A stretch of DNA of 42,187 nt, from NCBI GenBank assembly GCA_016200265.1, contig JACQFE010000076.1, forward strand, positions 1-42,187, read 5' to 3'. Each line of letters begins with the position of its first letter. Position 1 is the stretch's first letter. The DNA comes from Planctomycetota bacterium. GTDB lineage: Bacteria > Planctomycetota > Phycisphaerae > UBA1845. Below, one piece after another: positions 25,800 through 34,865 of the stretch. Under the pieces are notes generated by a model. It was not told the origin of the DNA and did not search any database. It worked only from the letters and a program-made list of their open reading frames with translations. A program made the position numbers and the translations under genes.

Positions 25800-26888
25800 C
25801 TACCCTGTTGGACGTCCGCCGATGAAGACGCGCCCGGCCAATGCCGGATCGAGCGTTGTCGATGGGTCGGCGGCAAGAGTCCGCACAAGCTGTTCAATGA
25901 TGTGATCGCTGCTGATTCCGTCTGCTTCGGCATTAAAATTCGTGAGCAACCGATGTCGAAGCACTGGCAACGATACGCTGCGAATGTCATCGGTCGAGAC
26001 GAAATACCGGCCTTGCAGAATCGCTCGCGCCTTCGCCGCGAGCACCAGAAATTGTGAAGCCCGCGGACCGGCGCCCCAGGCCACATAATCTTTCACGAGC
26101 TTCGGCGCGGTCACGCCATCGACCCGTGTCGATCGCACCAAACGCATGGCATAACGAATGACGTGGTCGGCACACGGCACGCGTCGCACGATATCCTGGA
26201 GCTCCATGACTTCACGAGGATTCAGCGACCGTTCGAGGTGAACTTCCTGTGGGGCTGTCGTCATTCGCACGATCTGAAATTCTTCCTCTTCTGACGGGTA
26301 TTCGACCTGCACTTTGAACATGAAGCGGTCGAGTTGGGCCTCCGGCAGAGGATACGTACCTTCCTGTTCGATCGGATTCTGCGTCGCCAGAACAAAGAAC
26401 GGTCGCGGCAGTTTGTGCGGAAATCCCGCGGCCGTGACTTGATTTTCCTGCATGGCCTCGAGCAGGGCGGCCTGCGTCTTGGGGGGGGTGCGGTTGATTT
26501 CATCGGCGAGCACGACGTTGGCGAAAATCGGCCCTTTTACGAAACGCAGGGATCGCGTGCCCGTGCCGCGATCCTCTTCGATGACTTCCGTGCCGGTGAT
26601 GTCTGACGGCATCAAATCCGGGGTAAATTGGATACGCGAAAAACTGAGGGAGAGCTGTCGCGAGAGTGTACTCACCAACAGCGTCTTAGCCAGCCCCGGC
26701 ACGCCCTCGAGAATGCAGTGCCCGTTGCAAAACATTGCGATCAGAAGTTGCTCGATGACCGCCTCCTGACCGACGATCACCTGCCCGATCTGCGATTTCA
26801 GCTTTTCGTATGATGCCACCAATTGGCGCACCAGGGCCACGTCATCGGGGCGATCTTCACTCGGTTTCGCAACAGGTTCATTGGCCAT
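25800..26888 (-). CDS. moxR: MoxR-family AAA+ ATPase
   Basis: MoxR ATPases are chaperone-like AAA+ proteins that mature or activate vWA-domain partners. The 362-residue sequence has Walker A GVPGLAKT (62-69), Walker B VVLADE (125-130), the MoxR hallmark INRTPPKTQAALLEAMQE, sensor-1 FVLATQNPIEQEGTYPLPEA and a C-terminal lid domain with the LDRF arginine-finger region. GAGG lies 8 bases upstream of ATG 26888. It is the first gene of the eight-gene minus-strand cluster, so the operon promoter should lie between it and the LOG-family gene, only 23 bases away, or further upstream. Confidence 0.94.
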   Translation of the reverse strand: MANEPVAKPSEDRPDDVALVRQLVASYEKLKSQIGQVIVGQEAVIEQLLIAMFCNGHCILEGVPGLAKTLLVSTLSRQLSLSFSRIQFTPDLMPSDITGTEVIEEDRGTGTRSLRFVKGPIFANVVLADEINRTPPKTQAALLEAMQENQVTAAGFPHKLPRPFFVLATQNPIEQEGTYPLPEAQLDRFMFKVQVEYPSEEEEFQIVRMTTAPQEVHLERSLNPREVMELQDIVRRVPCADHVIRYAMRLVRSTRVDGVTAPKLVKDYVAWGAGPRASQFLVLAAKARAILQGRYFVSTDDIRSVSLPVLRHRLLTNFNAEADGISSDHIIEQLVRTLAADPSTTLDPALAGRVFIGGRPTG

Positions 26889-26911
26889 GAGTCAGCCTCA
26901 CTTTCCTCAAT

Positions 26912-27958
26912 TCACACCGGTTCATCATTGATCCGGTTGATCAGCATTCGCAAACGACCATTGCTCCGTCGATCAAATTGAAGCACCAGACGGGGTTTTT
27001 CTGGAAATGCACCTTCTTCTTCGTCGAACGGGTCGTTCCTTTGTTCGATGGCCCCACCTGAAAGGATACCTGCAAATTCGCGGTTTAGTTCCGTCACCAC
27101 CGCATCCGGAAGGGCGGAGTTCATTCGAATCACCAGCCGATCCCACACATATCGCATTGAATGATAGCGACGATAAAACTTCATAATCTCGTTCACCGCA
27201 TCCTCCGCCCGATCGGTGACGTGAAACAACTCCATGTCCGGGGGGTCAATCATGCGATTGTTCAACAATTCGGCCTTCACGTATGTACGCCAGTGCTGCC
27301 AATACGTGCCGCCGGGTTCATCGCACATGACCACGGGAATAATTGGCGTTTTCGCGGTCTGAACGAGCGTGAGGGCCTCGAAACACTCGTCCTGCGTGCC
27401 GAAGCCGCCGGGAAAGAGCACGATGGCCTCGGCCTCCTTCACGAACATCAGCTTCCGCGTGAAAAAGTATTTGAAGTTCACGAGCTTGGCGTCGCCCATG
27501 ATGATCGTGTTGGTCGATTGCTCGAAGGGCAGGCTGATGGACACGCCAAAGCTGGACTCGCGTGTGGCCCCGTGATGGCCGGCACGCATGATCCCGTCTC
27601 CGGCGCCGGTGATGACCATCCAGCCCTTTTGGCCGATCAACTCGGCAAACTTCTTGGCCTCTTTGTACTGCGGATGGTCCTCCGGCGTGCGGGCTGAACC
27701 GAACATGGTCACCTTGGGAACATGCGCGTACGGAGCGAATATCTTGAAGGCGTAGCGCAGCTCGCGCATGGCCGTATTGATGATCTTCATATCGCCGCGG
27801 TCGGTCTGATCTGCTGCCAGCCGGGAGATTGTGATCATCATCTCTTCTAGCAGGTCTTTGTTGTCGCTGTTTCCGAATTCGGAGAGAAACCGGCGAATGG
27901 CGTCCTGGCGGGCCTGCCGACGTTCGATGCCGGCAGTTGATTGAATCGGTTTTTCCAT
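26912..27958 (-). CDS. LOG-family protein (lysine-decarboxylase-like Rossmann fold)
   Basis: The 348-residue protein has the LOG signature PGGFGTQDE and an upstream nucleotide-binding segment GAGDGIMRAGHHGA, with VTMFGSART before them. LOG proteins are phosphoribohydrolases acting on nucleoside 5'-monophosphates, including cytokinin precursors in plants; many bacterial members cleave AMP-like nucleotides. This is a longer variant with about 90 extra N-terminal residues and a C-terminal extension, typical of type-II LOG proteins. It lies 23 bases upstream of moxR in the same direction and may be co-transcribed with it. Confidence 0.87.
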   Translation of the reverse strand: MEKPIQSTAGIERRQARQDAIRRFLSEFGNSDNKDLLEEMMITISRLAADQTDRGDMKIINTAMRELRYAFKIFAPYAHVPKVTMFGSARTPEDHPQYKEAKKFAELIGQKGWMVITGAGDGIMRAGHHGATRESSFGVSISLPFEQSTNTIIMGDAKLVNFKYFFTRKLMFVKEAEAIVLFPGGFGTQDECFEALTLVQTAKTPIIPVVMCDEPGGTYWQHWRTYVKAELLNNRMIDPPDMELFHVTDRAEDAVNEIMKFYRRYHSMRYVWDRLVIRMNSALPDAVVTELNREFAGILSGGAIEQRNDPFDEEEGAFPEKPRLVLQFDRRSNGRLRMLINRINDEPV

Positions 27959-28569
27959 AATGCGTTCAAAGAGCGCGTCTATACGCTCATTACAATCCCT
28001 TCAGAATTCGCGTCCGCGTCATGCGATTTTAGGCGCGCAATTCGGCCCCAATGTTTATCGGAAACCAATGTTTGTACATGCTGCCGACTATACCTGAACT
28101 GTCGCTGGGACACTGCAAAAGGTCGATAATTACGGCCCGCAACACCCGCTATTTGCCCTGGATGTGCTATTCGGGCAGTTAAGGGTTGGCCATCCTTTTG
28201 CTTCCAGCCTGACGTGATTTCAACGATGTCCAGTCTAAGCAATTGCACCTGACTATCGTAAACAGCATCGATTGTCTTTGCGAATGACCCCGCGCGCCGG
28301 CACCGTCGAATTCCCGGGTGCCATGTCCAAGCGACTCTCCGTCATTCGGGTGGCATGGCCAAGCGTAGCGCCGCCATGACCACGAATCACATGCCGGCGC
28401 CCAGCTTCGCCTGATTTGGGGATGACACTCAACCCGATAAAATATGATTGCGATCGAGCAAATGAATGACTAAAATCCCCACGGCCCGGCGCATGGAGGC
28501 GTCCGGCACTCAACCACCCGTCACGGTCGATCCTTCGACCCCGCGGGCACATGGAGGTACCCGAATACC
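27959..28569. other. Divergent intergenic region between LOG and smc
   Basis: These 611 bases should hold the promoters of the LOG-moxR unit and of smc. A minus-strand open frame at 27979-28248 begins at a GTG without a visible ribosome-binding site and resembles no protein I know; I do not call it. An interspersed direct repeat lies at 28316-28365. No RNA gene was recognised. Confidence 0.5.
28316..28365. repeat. Direct repeat of GGGTGSCATGKCCAAGCG
   Basis: GGGTGCCATGTCCAAGCG (28316-28333) and GGGTGGCATGGCCAAGCG (28348-28365) match at 16 of 18 positions, 32 bases apart. The unit resembles GGGTGGCATGGCCAAG-type interspersed sequences that I associate with planctomycete intergenic regions. 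The latter point is recollection, not tested here. Confidence 0.6.
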
Positions 28570-31500
28570 ATGTTCCTTAAACGCGTGACAATGTGCGGCT
28601 TCAAGAGTTTCTGCGACAAGGTCGATTTCGACTTCGGTCCGGGAGTGACCTGCATCGTCGGCCCGAACGGCTGCGGCAAAAGCAACGTTGTGGACGCAGT
28701 CAAATGGGTCCTCGGCGAGCAATCGGCACGATCGCTTCGCGGGCGGCAGATGGCCGACATGATTTTCAACGGATCGGCCGCGCGTCGCAGCAGCGGAATG
28801 GCCCAGGTCGATCTTTCCTTTGACAACTCCGATCACACTCTTCCGGTGGAGCATGCCGAGGTCACGGTGACGCGCAAGCTCTATCGCTCCGGCGAGAGCG
28901 AATACCTGGTGAACGGCAACGTGGCCCGGCTCAAAGACATTCGCGAGCTGTTTCTAGATACCGGGGTCGGTGTGGATGCGTATTCGGTCATCGAGCAAGG
29001 CCGCGTCGATCAACTCCTGCAGAGCAATCCAGCGGACCGGCGAACCATCTTCGAAGAAGCGGCCGGCATCAGCAAATACAAGGCCCGCAAACGTGAGGCG
29101 GAACGAAAGCTCGAACGCACTCAGCAGAATCTTCAGCGCGTGGCAGACATCGTCGAGGAACTCGAGCGCCGGCTACGAAGCGTCAAGCTCCAGGCCGGCA
29201 AGGCCCGCAGCTACCAGGAATACCAGGCCCTGCTAAACGAACTTCGGTCGACCTATGCGATGGCGGAGTACCATCGTTTTACCGAAGAAATTGCGGAAAC
29301 GACGCGGAAAGTCGATCAATGCACGGATCGCGTGGTCGGTCTACGAACGCAAATCGATCGCGATGAGACGGCCGAAACGCAACTTGCTTTACGCTCCGAT
29401 TCCTTGAACCAACAAATCAGCCAGACCGACGGCGAATTAATGCGCTGCAAGTCGGCGCTGGCGACGCAGCAGGAGCGGATCGCGGCGGCCAAGCGACGCA
29501 TCGATGAGCAGACCGCCGTGTACGCGCGTGCGCAGGAGCGACTCGTCGCGGACCAGGAACGCCTCGATCACAGCCAACACGAGCTTGACGAGGTTCAACG
29601 CAGCGTTGAAGAGCTTCAGCAACAAACTCATGCCTTGCATGCAAAAATCGACACCCTCAATGAAAAGGACCGGTCGCTCGCTCGCGACCTTACGCAAGCC
29701 CAGGCTGTTCTGGAAGATGAAAAGGCCGGGATCATTGATCTGCTCCGCCGCAGCGCCCAAACGCACAATGAGATCATTCGACTCAATACGCATCGTGAGT
29801 CGCTGATCGGCCAAAAGGGTCGACTGTCGGTGCGCGACGCGCAAGTTCGCTCGGAACTTGAATCAACGCTGGAAACACGGGCGCAGTTTCAACACCGTCT
29901 GCGAGAGGTCGAGGAGTTGATCACCGCCGAGTCGCGGAAGCTCGACGAAAAAAAGCAAGAGGCGGGCCGAGTCAACGGCGTTCGACAGCGGCTGGTGGAG
30001 GATTTGGCCGCTTGCAAGGAGCGTCGCAGTGCGATGGTTTCGCGCCGCGAGTTACTCGACGATCTTCAGAAAAAAATGGAAGGCGTGGGTGCCGGTGTCC
30101 GAGCCGTGCTCGAAGACAACCGACGGGAATCCGAGTCCAAGGCGCTCAAAGGCGTCGTCGGGCTTGTCGCGGACTTGTTTGAAACCGACGTGGACCACGC
30201 GGCCGTCATCGAAGCGGCAATCGGCGCCTGGGATCAATACGTTGTCGTCAAAGAGTGCGGGTCGCTCCTCGACGCGGAAAGGTTCTTCAAGGCCCTGCCC
30301 GGACGACTCACCACGGTGTGCGAGGACCGCTTGCCGCCGATTGTGAATGCTCCTTCCGAGGTCACGAAGCACGAAGGATTTCTTGGACGAGCGTTGGATT
30401 TCGTACGATTTCCGGCGGAATACGAACGGCTTGCGCGGCACCTTCTGGGCCATACACTGGTCGTGGATTCGCTGGAGACCGCCCTTTCATTGGCAAAATT
30501 CGACGCGGATGGACATCGGTTCGTCACCATGCGCGGCGAAGTTGTGGAGGCGGATGGCCGCGTGAGCGTGGGACCGGCGGCTTCCGAGGCAGGTCTGATC
30601 TCGCGACGGACCGAGCTGACCGCCATCGACAGTTCGCTCACTGAAGTCGATGAGCGAATTCGAACGCTGACCGATCAGGTCAATCGCACGGATGCGGAGG
30701 CTGCACATCTGGACATGGTGCAACAAGAGCTTCGCTCGGCGATCTATGAATCGAACACCGCGAAGGTGGAGGCCAACGCCGCATTGCAATCCATTGCCGA
30801 GACCGTGGAACGCCTCACCAATGAGCAGCCCCTGATCGCGGGCGAGGTCACCTTCCTCGAACAGCAGATCAACGATGTGCTGGAAAAGAGTGCGGAGGGC
30901 GGCCGGTCGCTGGAGGCTTTGGAAAACGAAAACAAAGAGCGTGAGCACCGCGTTTCCGCCCACCAGGATCGCATCGATGCTCTCGTCACGGAACGGCGCA
31001 CATTGCAGGAGGAAATGACCACGGCCAAGGTCGCCGCGGGTCAATTGACGGAAAAACGATCTGCGGCCGCCGAGACCATCACCGGTCTGCGTCGCGCGAT
31101 CCATACGCTGGAAACATCGCTTGCGGCCGCGAAGTCGGACACCGAGCAGTGTGCGGCCAGAGTAGCCGATGCTCGCGCGGCGATTGAGTCCGGGGAAGAA
31201 CAGGTTACGGAGTTGAGTGCATCGATTGAAAAACTCGAAACTCATGGTGCTCAGCTTCGAAATGAACGCGACCAAATCCGCATGGAATTGGATTCGCTGG
31301 CCCATGCGATTCGGGCCGCACGAGGAGAATTGACGACGGTCGAAGCGGAGCATCACGAACTCCAGATGAAGGCCACTCAGCTCACGGTTCGCCGCGACGA
31401 GCTGATCTCGCGAATTGCTAGTGAACTGAACATCAATCTGACGGAAACATACGAAAAATACACGCACGCCGAGCAGGATTGGGTGGCCGTGGAGACCGAA

Positions 31501-32139
31501 ATCGCAGAATTGCGAGGCAAGATCGACAGGCTTGGCAACGTGAACCTTGATGCGATCAACGAGCTGAAGGAAATCGAGGACCGCCACGGATTTCTGACCG
31601 CCCAGAGAACCGACCTCGATAACGCCATCCGTCAGTTGACCACCCTGATTGAACAACTGAACGCTGAATCACAAGACCGTTTTCGGCAGGCCTTCGAGCA
31701 GATTCGCGACAATTTCCGGGCCCTGTTCCGAAAGTTGTTCGGCGGCGGCCGGGCCGACATCGTCCTCGAACAGCCGGAAAACATCCTAGAAAGCGGCATC
31801 GAGATCGTCGCCCAGCCGCCCGGCAAGGAACTTCAGGCCATTTCCTTGATGTCTGGCGGCGAGAAGTCCATGACCGCGATTGCGCTGCTGATGAGCATTT
31901 TCCGCACTCGACCGGCGCCGTTTGCGATTCTCGACGAGGTCGATGCCGCGCTCGACGAGGCCAATAACCAGCGATTCAACCAGATCGTCCGCGACTTCGT
32001 CACCGAAGCCCAATTCATTGTGATTACGCACTCGAAGCGCACCATGAGCATTGGGGACCGTCTCTACGGCATCACCATGCAGGAGCCGGGCGTTTCCACG
32101 CGAGTCGGCGTGCAATTCGAAGAAGCCAGCGCCGCATAG
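28570..32139 (+). CDS. smc: Chromosome segregation protein SMC
   Basis: SMC organises and segregates chromosomes as the core of the SMC-ScpAB condensin. The 1189-residue protein is full length. It has head Walker A GPNGCGKS (31-38), first coiled coil about 165-500, a hinge domain about 515-665 (GVVGLVADLFETD), second coiled coil to about 1020, ABC signature LMSGGEKSMTAIALL (about 1096) and Walker B PFAILDEVDAALDEAN (about 1117). The N-terminus (MFLKRVTMCGFKSFCDKVD) is typical, supporting ATG 28570; GGAGG is 12 bases upstream, further than usual. No scpA or scpB is next to it. Confidence 0.96.
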   Translation: MFLKRVTMCGFKSFCDKVDFDFGPGVTCIVGPNGCGKSNVVDAVKWVLGEQSARSLRGRQMADMIFNGSAARRSSGMAQVDLSFDNSDHTLPVEHAEVTVTRKLYRSGESEYLVNGNVARLKDIRELFLDTGVGVDAYSVIEQGRVDQLLQSNPADRRTIFEEAAGISKYKARKREAERKLERTQQNLQRVADIVEELERRLRSVKLQAGKARSYQEYQALLNELRSTYAMAEYHRFTEEIAETTRKVDQCTDRVVGLRTQIDRDETAETQLALRSDSLNQQISQTDGELMRCKSALATQQERIAAAKRRIDEQTAVYARAQERLVADQERLDHSQHELDEVQRSVEELQQQTHALHAKIDTLNEKDRSLARDLTQAQAVLEDEKAGIIDLLRRSAQTHNEIIRLNTHRESLIGQKGRLSVRDAQVRSELESTLETRAQFQHRLREVEELITAESRKLDEKKQEAGRVNGVRQRLVEDLAACKERRSAMVSRRELLDDLQKKMEGVGAGVRAVLEDNRRESESKALKGVVGLVADLFETDVDHAAVIEAAIGAWDQYVVVKECGSLLDAERFFKALPGRLTTVCEDRLPPIVNAPSEVTKHEGFLGRALDFVRFPAEYERLARHLLGHTLVVDSLETALSLAKFDADGHRFVTMRGEVVEADGRVSVGPAASEAGLISRRTELTAIDSSLTEVDERIRTLTDQVNRTDAEAAHLDMVQQELRSAIYESNTAKVEANAALQSIAETVERLTNEQPLIAGEVTFLEQQINDVLEKSAEGGRSLEALENENKEREHRVSAHQDRIDALVTERRTLQEEMTTAKVAAGQLTEKRSAAAETITGLRRAIHTLETSLAAAKSDTEQCAARVADARAAIESGEEQVTELSASIEKLETHGAQLRNERDQIRMELDSLAHAIRAARGELTTVEAEHHELQMKATQLTVRRDELISRIASELNINLTETYEKYTHAEQDWVAVETEIAELRGKIDRLGNVNLDAINELKEIEDRHGFLTAQRTDLDNAIRQLTTLIEQLNAESQDRFRQAFEQIRDNFRALFRKLFGGGRADIVLEQPENILESGIEIVAQPPGKELQAISLMSGGEKSMTAIALLMSIFRTRPAPFAILDEVDAALDEANNQRFNQIVRDFVTEAQFIVITHSKRTMSIGDRLYGITMQEPGVSTRVGVQFEEASAA

Positions 32140-32277
32140 GCAAAACGCCGATTGCAGGGCATTCTGAGCCGATTTTCTGCCTAACCGCCGGCCAATTGAG
32201 GTGTCAAACCTGTCGTGGCCGGGGTTGTGGCGCCCAGGTCGCGGGCAGTCTGGTTTCGGAATCGAGGAGAATGAAAC

Positions 32278-32469
32278 ATGAAGACAAAGACGATACGACG
32301 TTTCCTCATCATTGCAGCCTTCTGCGGAATTCTTCCCGTCACTGCGGCGACATGTGATCCGGTAACAGGGGCGGTCAATTTCTTCCGAGATGATGACAGT
32401 AACTACTACGACTCCGGTTACTACGGGGACGTGTATGTTCCTGTCTGTGATCCGTTCTATTGTTATTGA
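32278..32469 (+). CDS. Small secreted Tyr/Asp-rich protein
   Basis: This 63-residue protein has a clear signal peptide (RRFLIIAAFCGILPVTAAT) and a short mature part. The mature part begins CDPVTGAVNFF and ends in DSNYYDSGYYGDVYVPVCDP and then FYCY, with three Cys and many Tyr and Asp. GGAG lies about 9 bases upstream of ATG 32278, and a hairpin with a T-tract follows the stop, so it is likely a real monocistronic gene. I associate similar small secreted CD-x-x-T-G proteins with planctomycetes, but no function is known. The Cys could form disulfides or lipidate. Confidence 0.7.
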   Translation: MKTKTIRRFLIIAAFCGILPVTAATCDPVTGAVNFFRDDDSNYYDSGYYGDVYVPVCDPFYCY

Positions 32470-32501
32470 TTGGCTCCGGCGGCGTCCCTGACGGTCTTCC
32501 T

Positions 32502-32535
32502 AAGTCGTTTGAATTCTTGAGCGAACGACTTTTTT
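32502..32535 (+). terminator. Rho-independent terminator after the small secreted protein gene
   Basis: AAGTCGTT (32502-32509) pairs with AACGACTT (32524-32531), an 8-pair stem with a 14-base loop. The stem runs straight into a T-tract (32530-32535). It lies 33 bases after the stop of the 63-residue gene. Confidence 0.75.
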
Positions 32536-32629
32536 CATTGTCAGCGTCCGCTGATCGGGGTACAACAACTTTCAGGCAGCGCTCCAGCGCAGTCCACGTT
32601 TCATTGTTCGGGCGAGTCGCGGATTCAAG

Positions 32630-34837
32630 ATGTTCAACTTTGTGTACATGGTGGTTTTTTCTCTTGCGGCCATCAGCCCGATCCCACCGCGCATTGATTC
32701 ACGCGCGGAGCCGCTGACGACGTCGTCAGAGCGACTCCCCCAAATTCAAAAATGCCGTGAAGGAATCCTCGATCCACAAGCCCGTCCTGAAGAACGAAGA
32801 CGTTGGATCGACATGCTGTTTTCCTACGAAAATTCCGAAGCCGCCGCCGTCGCCGTTGAGCTGCTGTCCATGAATTCCCGGCCCGACTGTCAGAGACCGA
32901 TTTGTGCAGCCATTGCCGAAAATGCCAGAGCTGGAACTCTGCGTTCAAGTCCTTTGTTCGTGAACCCGTTGTTGTCGCTTCTCGGCGCTGATTCAGAGGA
33001 CCTTCGGGCGGCCGCATCCAGAGCCCTTGCGGATTTCCCGGAGGCTGGCGTGCCTGACAAGCTTGGAAAGATTACAGAGGATGAAACCGCTCCTCTTTCA
33101 AGGCGATTGGCGGCGATTGACGCGCTGGCTCCAAACATCCACCGGCAGGAAGTGGTCCGTCAACTTCTCACTCTTGATCGTGCCGGGGTGCCGGAGATTA
33201 CCGCACAAGTGAAGGCGATTTTGGAACCTTTGGCGGCTCGAGTGGCCGGGACTGACTGGCAAGCGTGGTGGGAGGAACGCGCCAAGCTTCCGCCGACAGA
33301 CTGGCTCGCAGATCAATTGCAGACATATAGAGATCGACTGCGGCGATCAACCGGTGAACTGGACGCCATTCGCTCGGATGCCGAACGGGAACAATCAGCC
33401 GTTGTCAAACGGGTGGCCGATTTCCAGCGTGAAATCTTGCGGGCGTTGCCTCCCGAACAACGTGACACGCGGCTTGTCGAATGGATGGACGATCCGCTCG
33501 CTACGGTGAAACTTGCGACGTTCAGTTTGCTCCGTTCGCGAATTGCCGACGAAGGGAAACGACCGGAGGGTGAAACGTTAAACGCTCTCTTGCGGCAGCT
33601 GAAGTGCGAGTCACCGATCGTTCGGCGCGAGGTCGTCGGTTTGGTTGCCAACCTCTCAGACCCGTCGGTCGTGGATGCCATCATTGCCAGGCTCGGGGAA
33701 GAACGCGACGCCGGCACACATTTGGCGCTATTGCAGGCGGCTGGAAAACTAGGCAGCGCCGCGTCAGTTCCGCTTCTCTCCCAGGAGATCAATGATCCCA
33801 ATTCGTCCGCGGAGTGCGTGCGCGAAACAGCCAGCGCGCTCGCACAGATCGCTGGAAAGCCGGAATCACGCGACGCAGTGTCAGCAATTTCTGCCACGTT
33901 GGAACAACGTTACGTCGATGCTCCCGCGGATCAGCTTTCGCTTCGGGCCGCATTGCTCTCGGCACTCGCCGCTGGAGCCTCATCAGCATATCTCTCCGAC
34001 TTTGAATCGGCGTTGGATTCGGACGATCCGAATCTGCTGCAAGCAGCACTTTCAGGGATACGGGCGTTAAGATCCGCGACGAAACTTCCACGTTGTCGGG
34101 TGCTTGTGGCTCACGCGGATCCTCGCGTCCGCAAGGCGGCGCTCGGGGTTCTTGGAACCGTGGGACGTGACGATGCGGACGTCGATGCCGCACTAAGCCG
34201 TATGAACCCCACGATCGAGGCCAGTGAACCCGCTCGACAGGCTGCCTGGCGCGCTTTTCGCGAAGTGCTGGGTCGCCGGAGCGTTCACGACCGGGTTGCG
34301 GCCGCCGAGAAGTTGAATGATATGCCCGACTATCAGTCCAAATATCTGGAAGAGCTTGCCAACGTCCTATCCATGGCCCCGGAGCCGTCGATGGAGCTTG
34401 AAGGCGTCCGGGACAAACTCGCGGGAATTCTCATTGCCTCCGGCAAGGACGGTGAAGCCGTCCCCCATCTGCGTGAGCTTTATGAACTTCGCTTTGTGCG
34501 ATCGGAGCCCTCCGCATCCGCAACCGGGTTGCGATGGCTCAACGCCGCGCTAAAGGCCCCAAGCTACAAAGGACTTTCCAACGTCGTGCTCACTTTGGCC
34601 GAAGCCGCAAGCAGCGAACCCGCCGAGAAAGCGCAAATCATCCGCGAGGTCTCGCAGTATATCGATTCTCTTTCCCCGGCCAATGACGTGGATCGATCGC
34701 ACAAGTTGATCGTTGAATTGCGCACGGTCCCGTCGGATCTGTTGGGCGACGCCTGGCCTAGATTGCTCGACGCCTGTACGACGAAATTTCAACTCAAGAA
34801 CCAAGGCCCGGAACGCGAACGATCCATCTCAAAATGA
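32630..34837 (+). CDS. Secreted HEAT-repeat protein
   Basis: The 735-residue protein has a signal-like N-terminus (FVYMVVFSLAAISPIP). Helical repeats of HEAT/PBS-lyase type run through most of its length, for example SLLGADSEDLRAAASRALAD, LVANLSDPSVVDAIIARLGE and VLVAHADPRVRKAALGVLG. A helical region with ELDAIRSDAEREQSAVVKR interrupts the repeats near 240-270. HEAT arrays serve as protein-binding scaffolds; partners are unknown. No catalytic motif was seen. No good ribosome-binding site precedes ATG 32630, but the signal peptide supports this start. Confidence 0.8.
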   Translation: MFNFVYMVVFSLAAISPIPPRIDSRAEPLTTSSERLPQIQKCREGILDPQARPEERRRWIDMLFSYENSEAAAVAVELLSMNSRPDCQRPICAAIAENARAGTLRSSPLFVNPLLSLLGADSEDLRAAASRALADFPEAGVPDKLGKITEDETAPLSRRLAAIDALAPNIHRQEVVRQLLTLDRAGVPEITAQVKAILEPLAARVAGTDWQAWWEERAKLPPTDWLADQLQTYRDRLRRSTGELDAIRSDAEREQSAVVKRVADFQREILRALPPEQRDTRLVEWMDDPLATVKLATFSLLRSRIADEGKRPEGETLNALLRQLKCESPIVRREVVGLVANLSDPSVVDAIIARLGEERDAGTHLALLQAAGKLGSAASVPLLSQEINDPNSSAECVRETASALAQIAGKPESRDAVSAISATLEQRYVDAPADQLSLRAALLSALAAGASSAYLSDFESALDSDDPNLLQAALSGIRALRSATKLPRCRVLVAHADPRVRKAALGVLGTVGRDDADVDAALSRMNPTIEASEPARQAAWRAFREVLGRRSVHDRVAAAEKLNDMPDYQSKYLEELANVLSMAPEPSMELEGVRDKLAGILIASGKDGEAVPHLRELYELRFVRSEPSASATGLRWLNAALKAPSYKGLSNVVLTLAEAASSEPAEKAQIIREVSQYIDSLSPANDVDRSHKLIVELRTVPSDLLGDAWPRLLDACTTKFQLKNQGPERERSISK

Positions 34838-34865
34838 AGGATCGTCATTTCGAAATTTGCTGGTT

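Noticed and set aside
27979..28248. Minus-strand open frame of 89 residues upstream of the LOG gene
   Set aside because: GTG start without a ribosome-binding site, no recognisable motif, and it lies in a likely promoter region.
30487..31656. Minus-strand open frame of 389 residues
   Set aside because: Antisense to the SMC coiled coil and C-terminal part; a codon-bias shadow.
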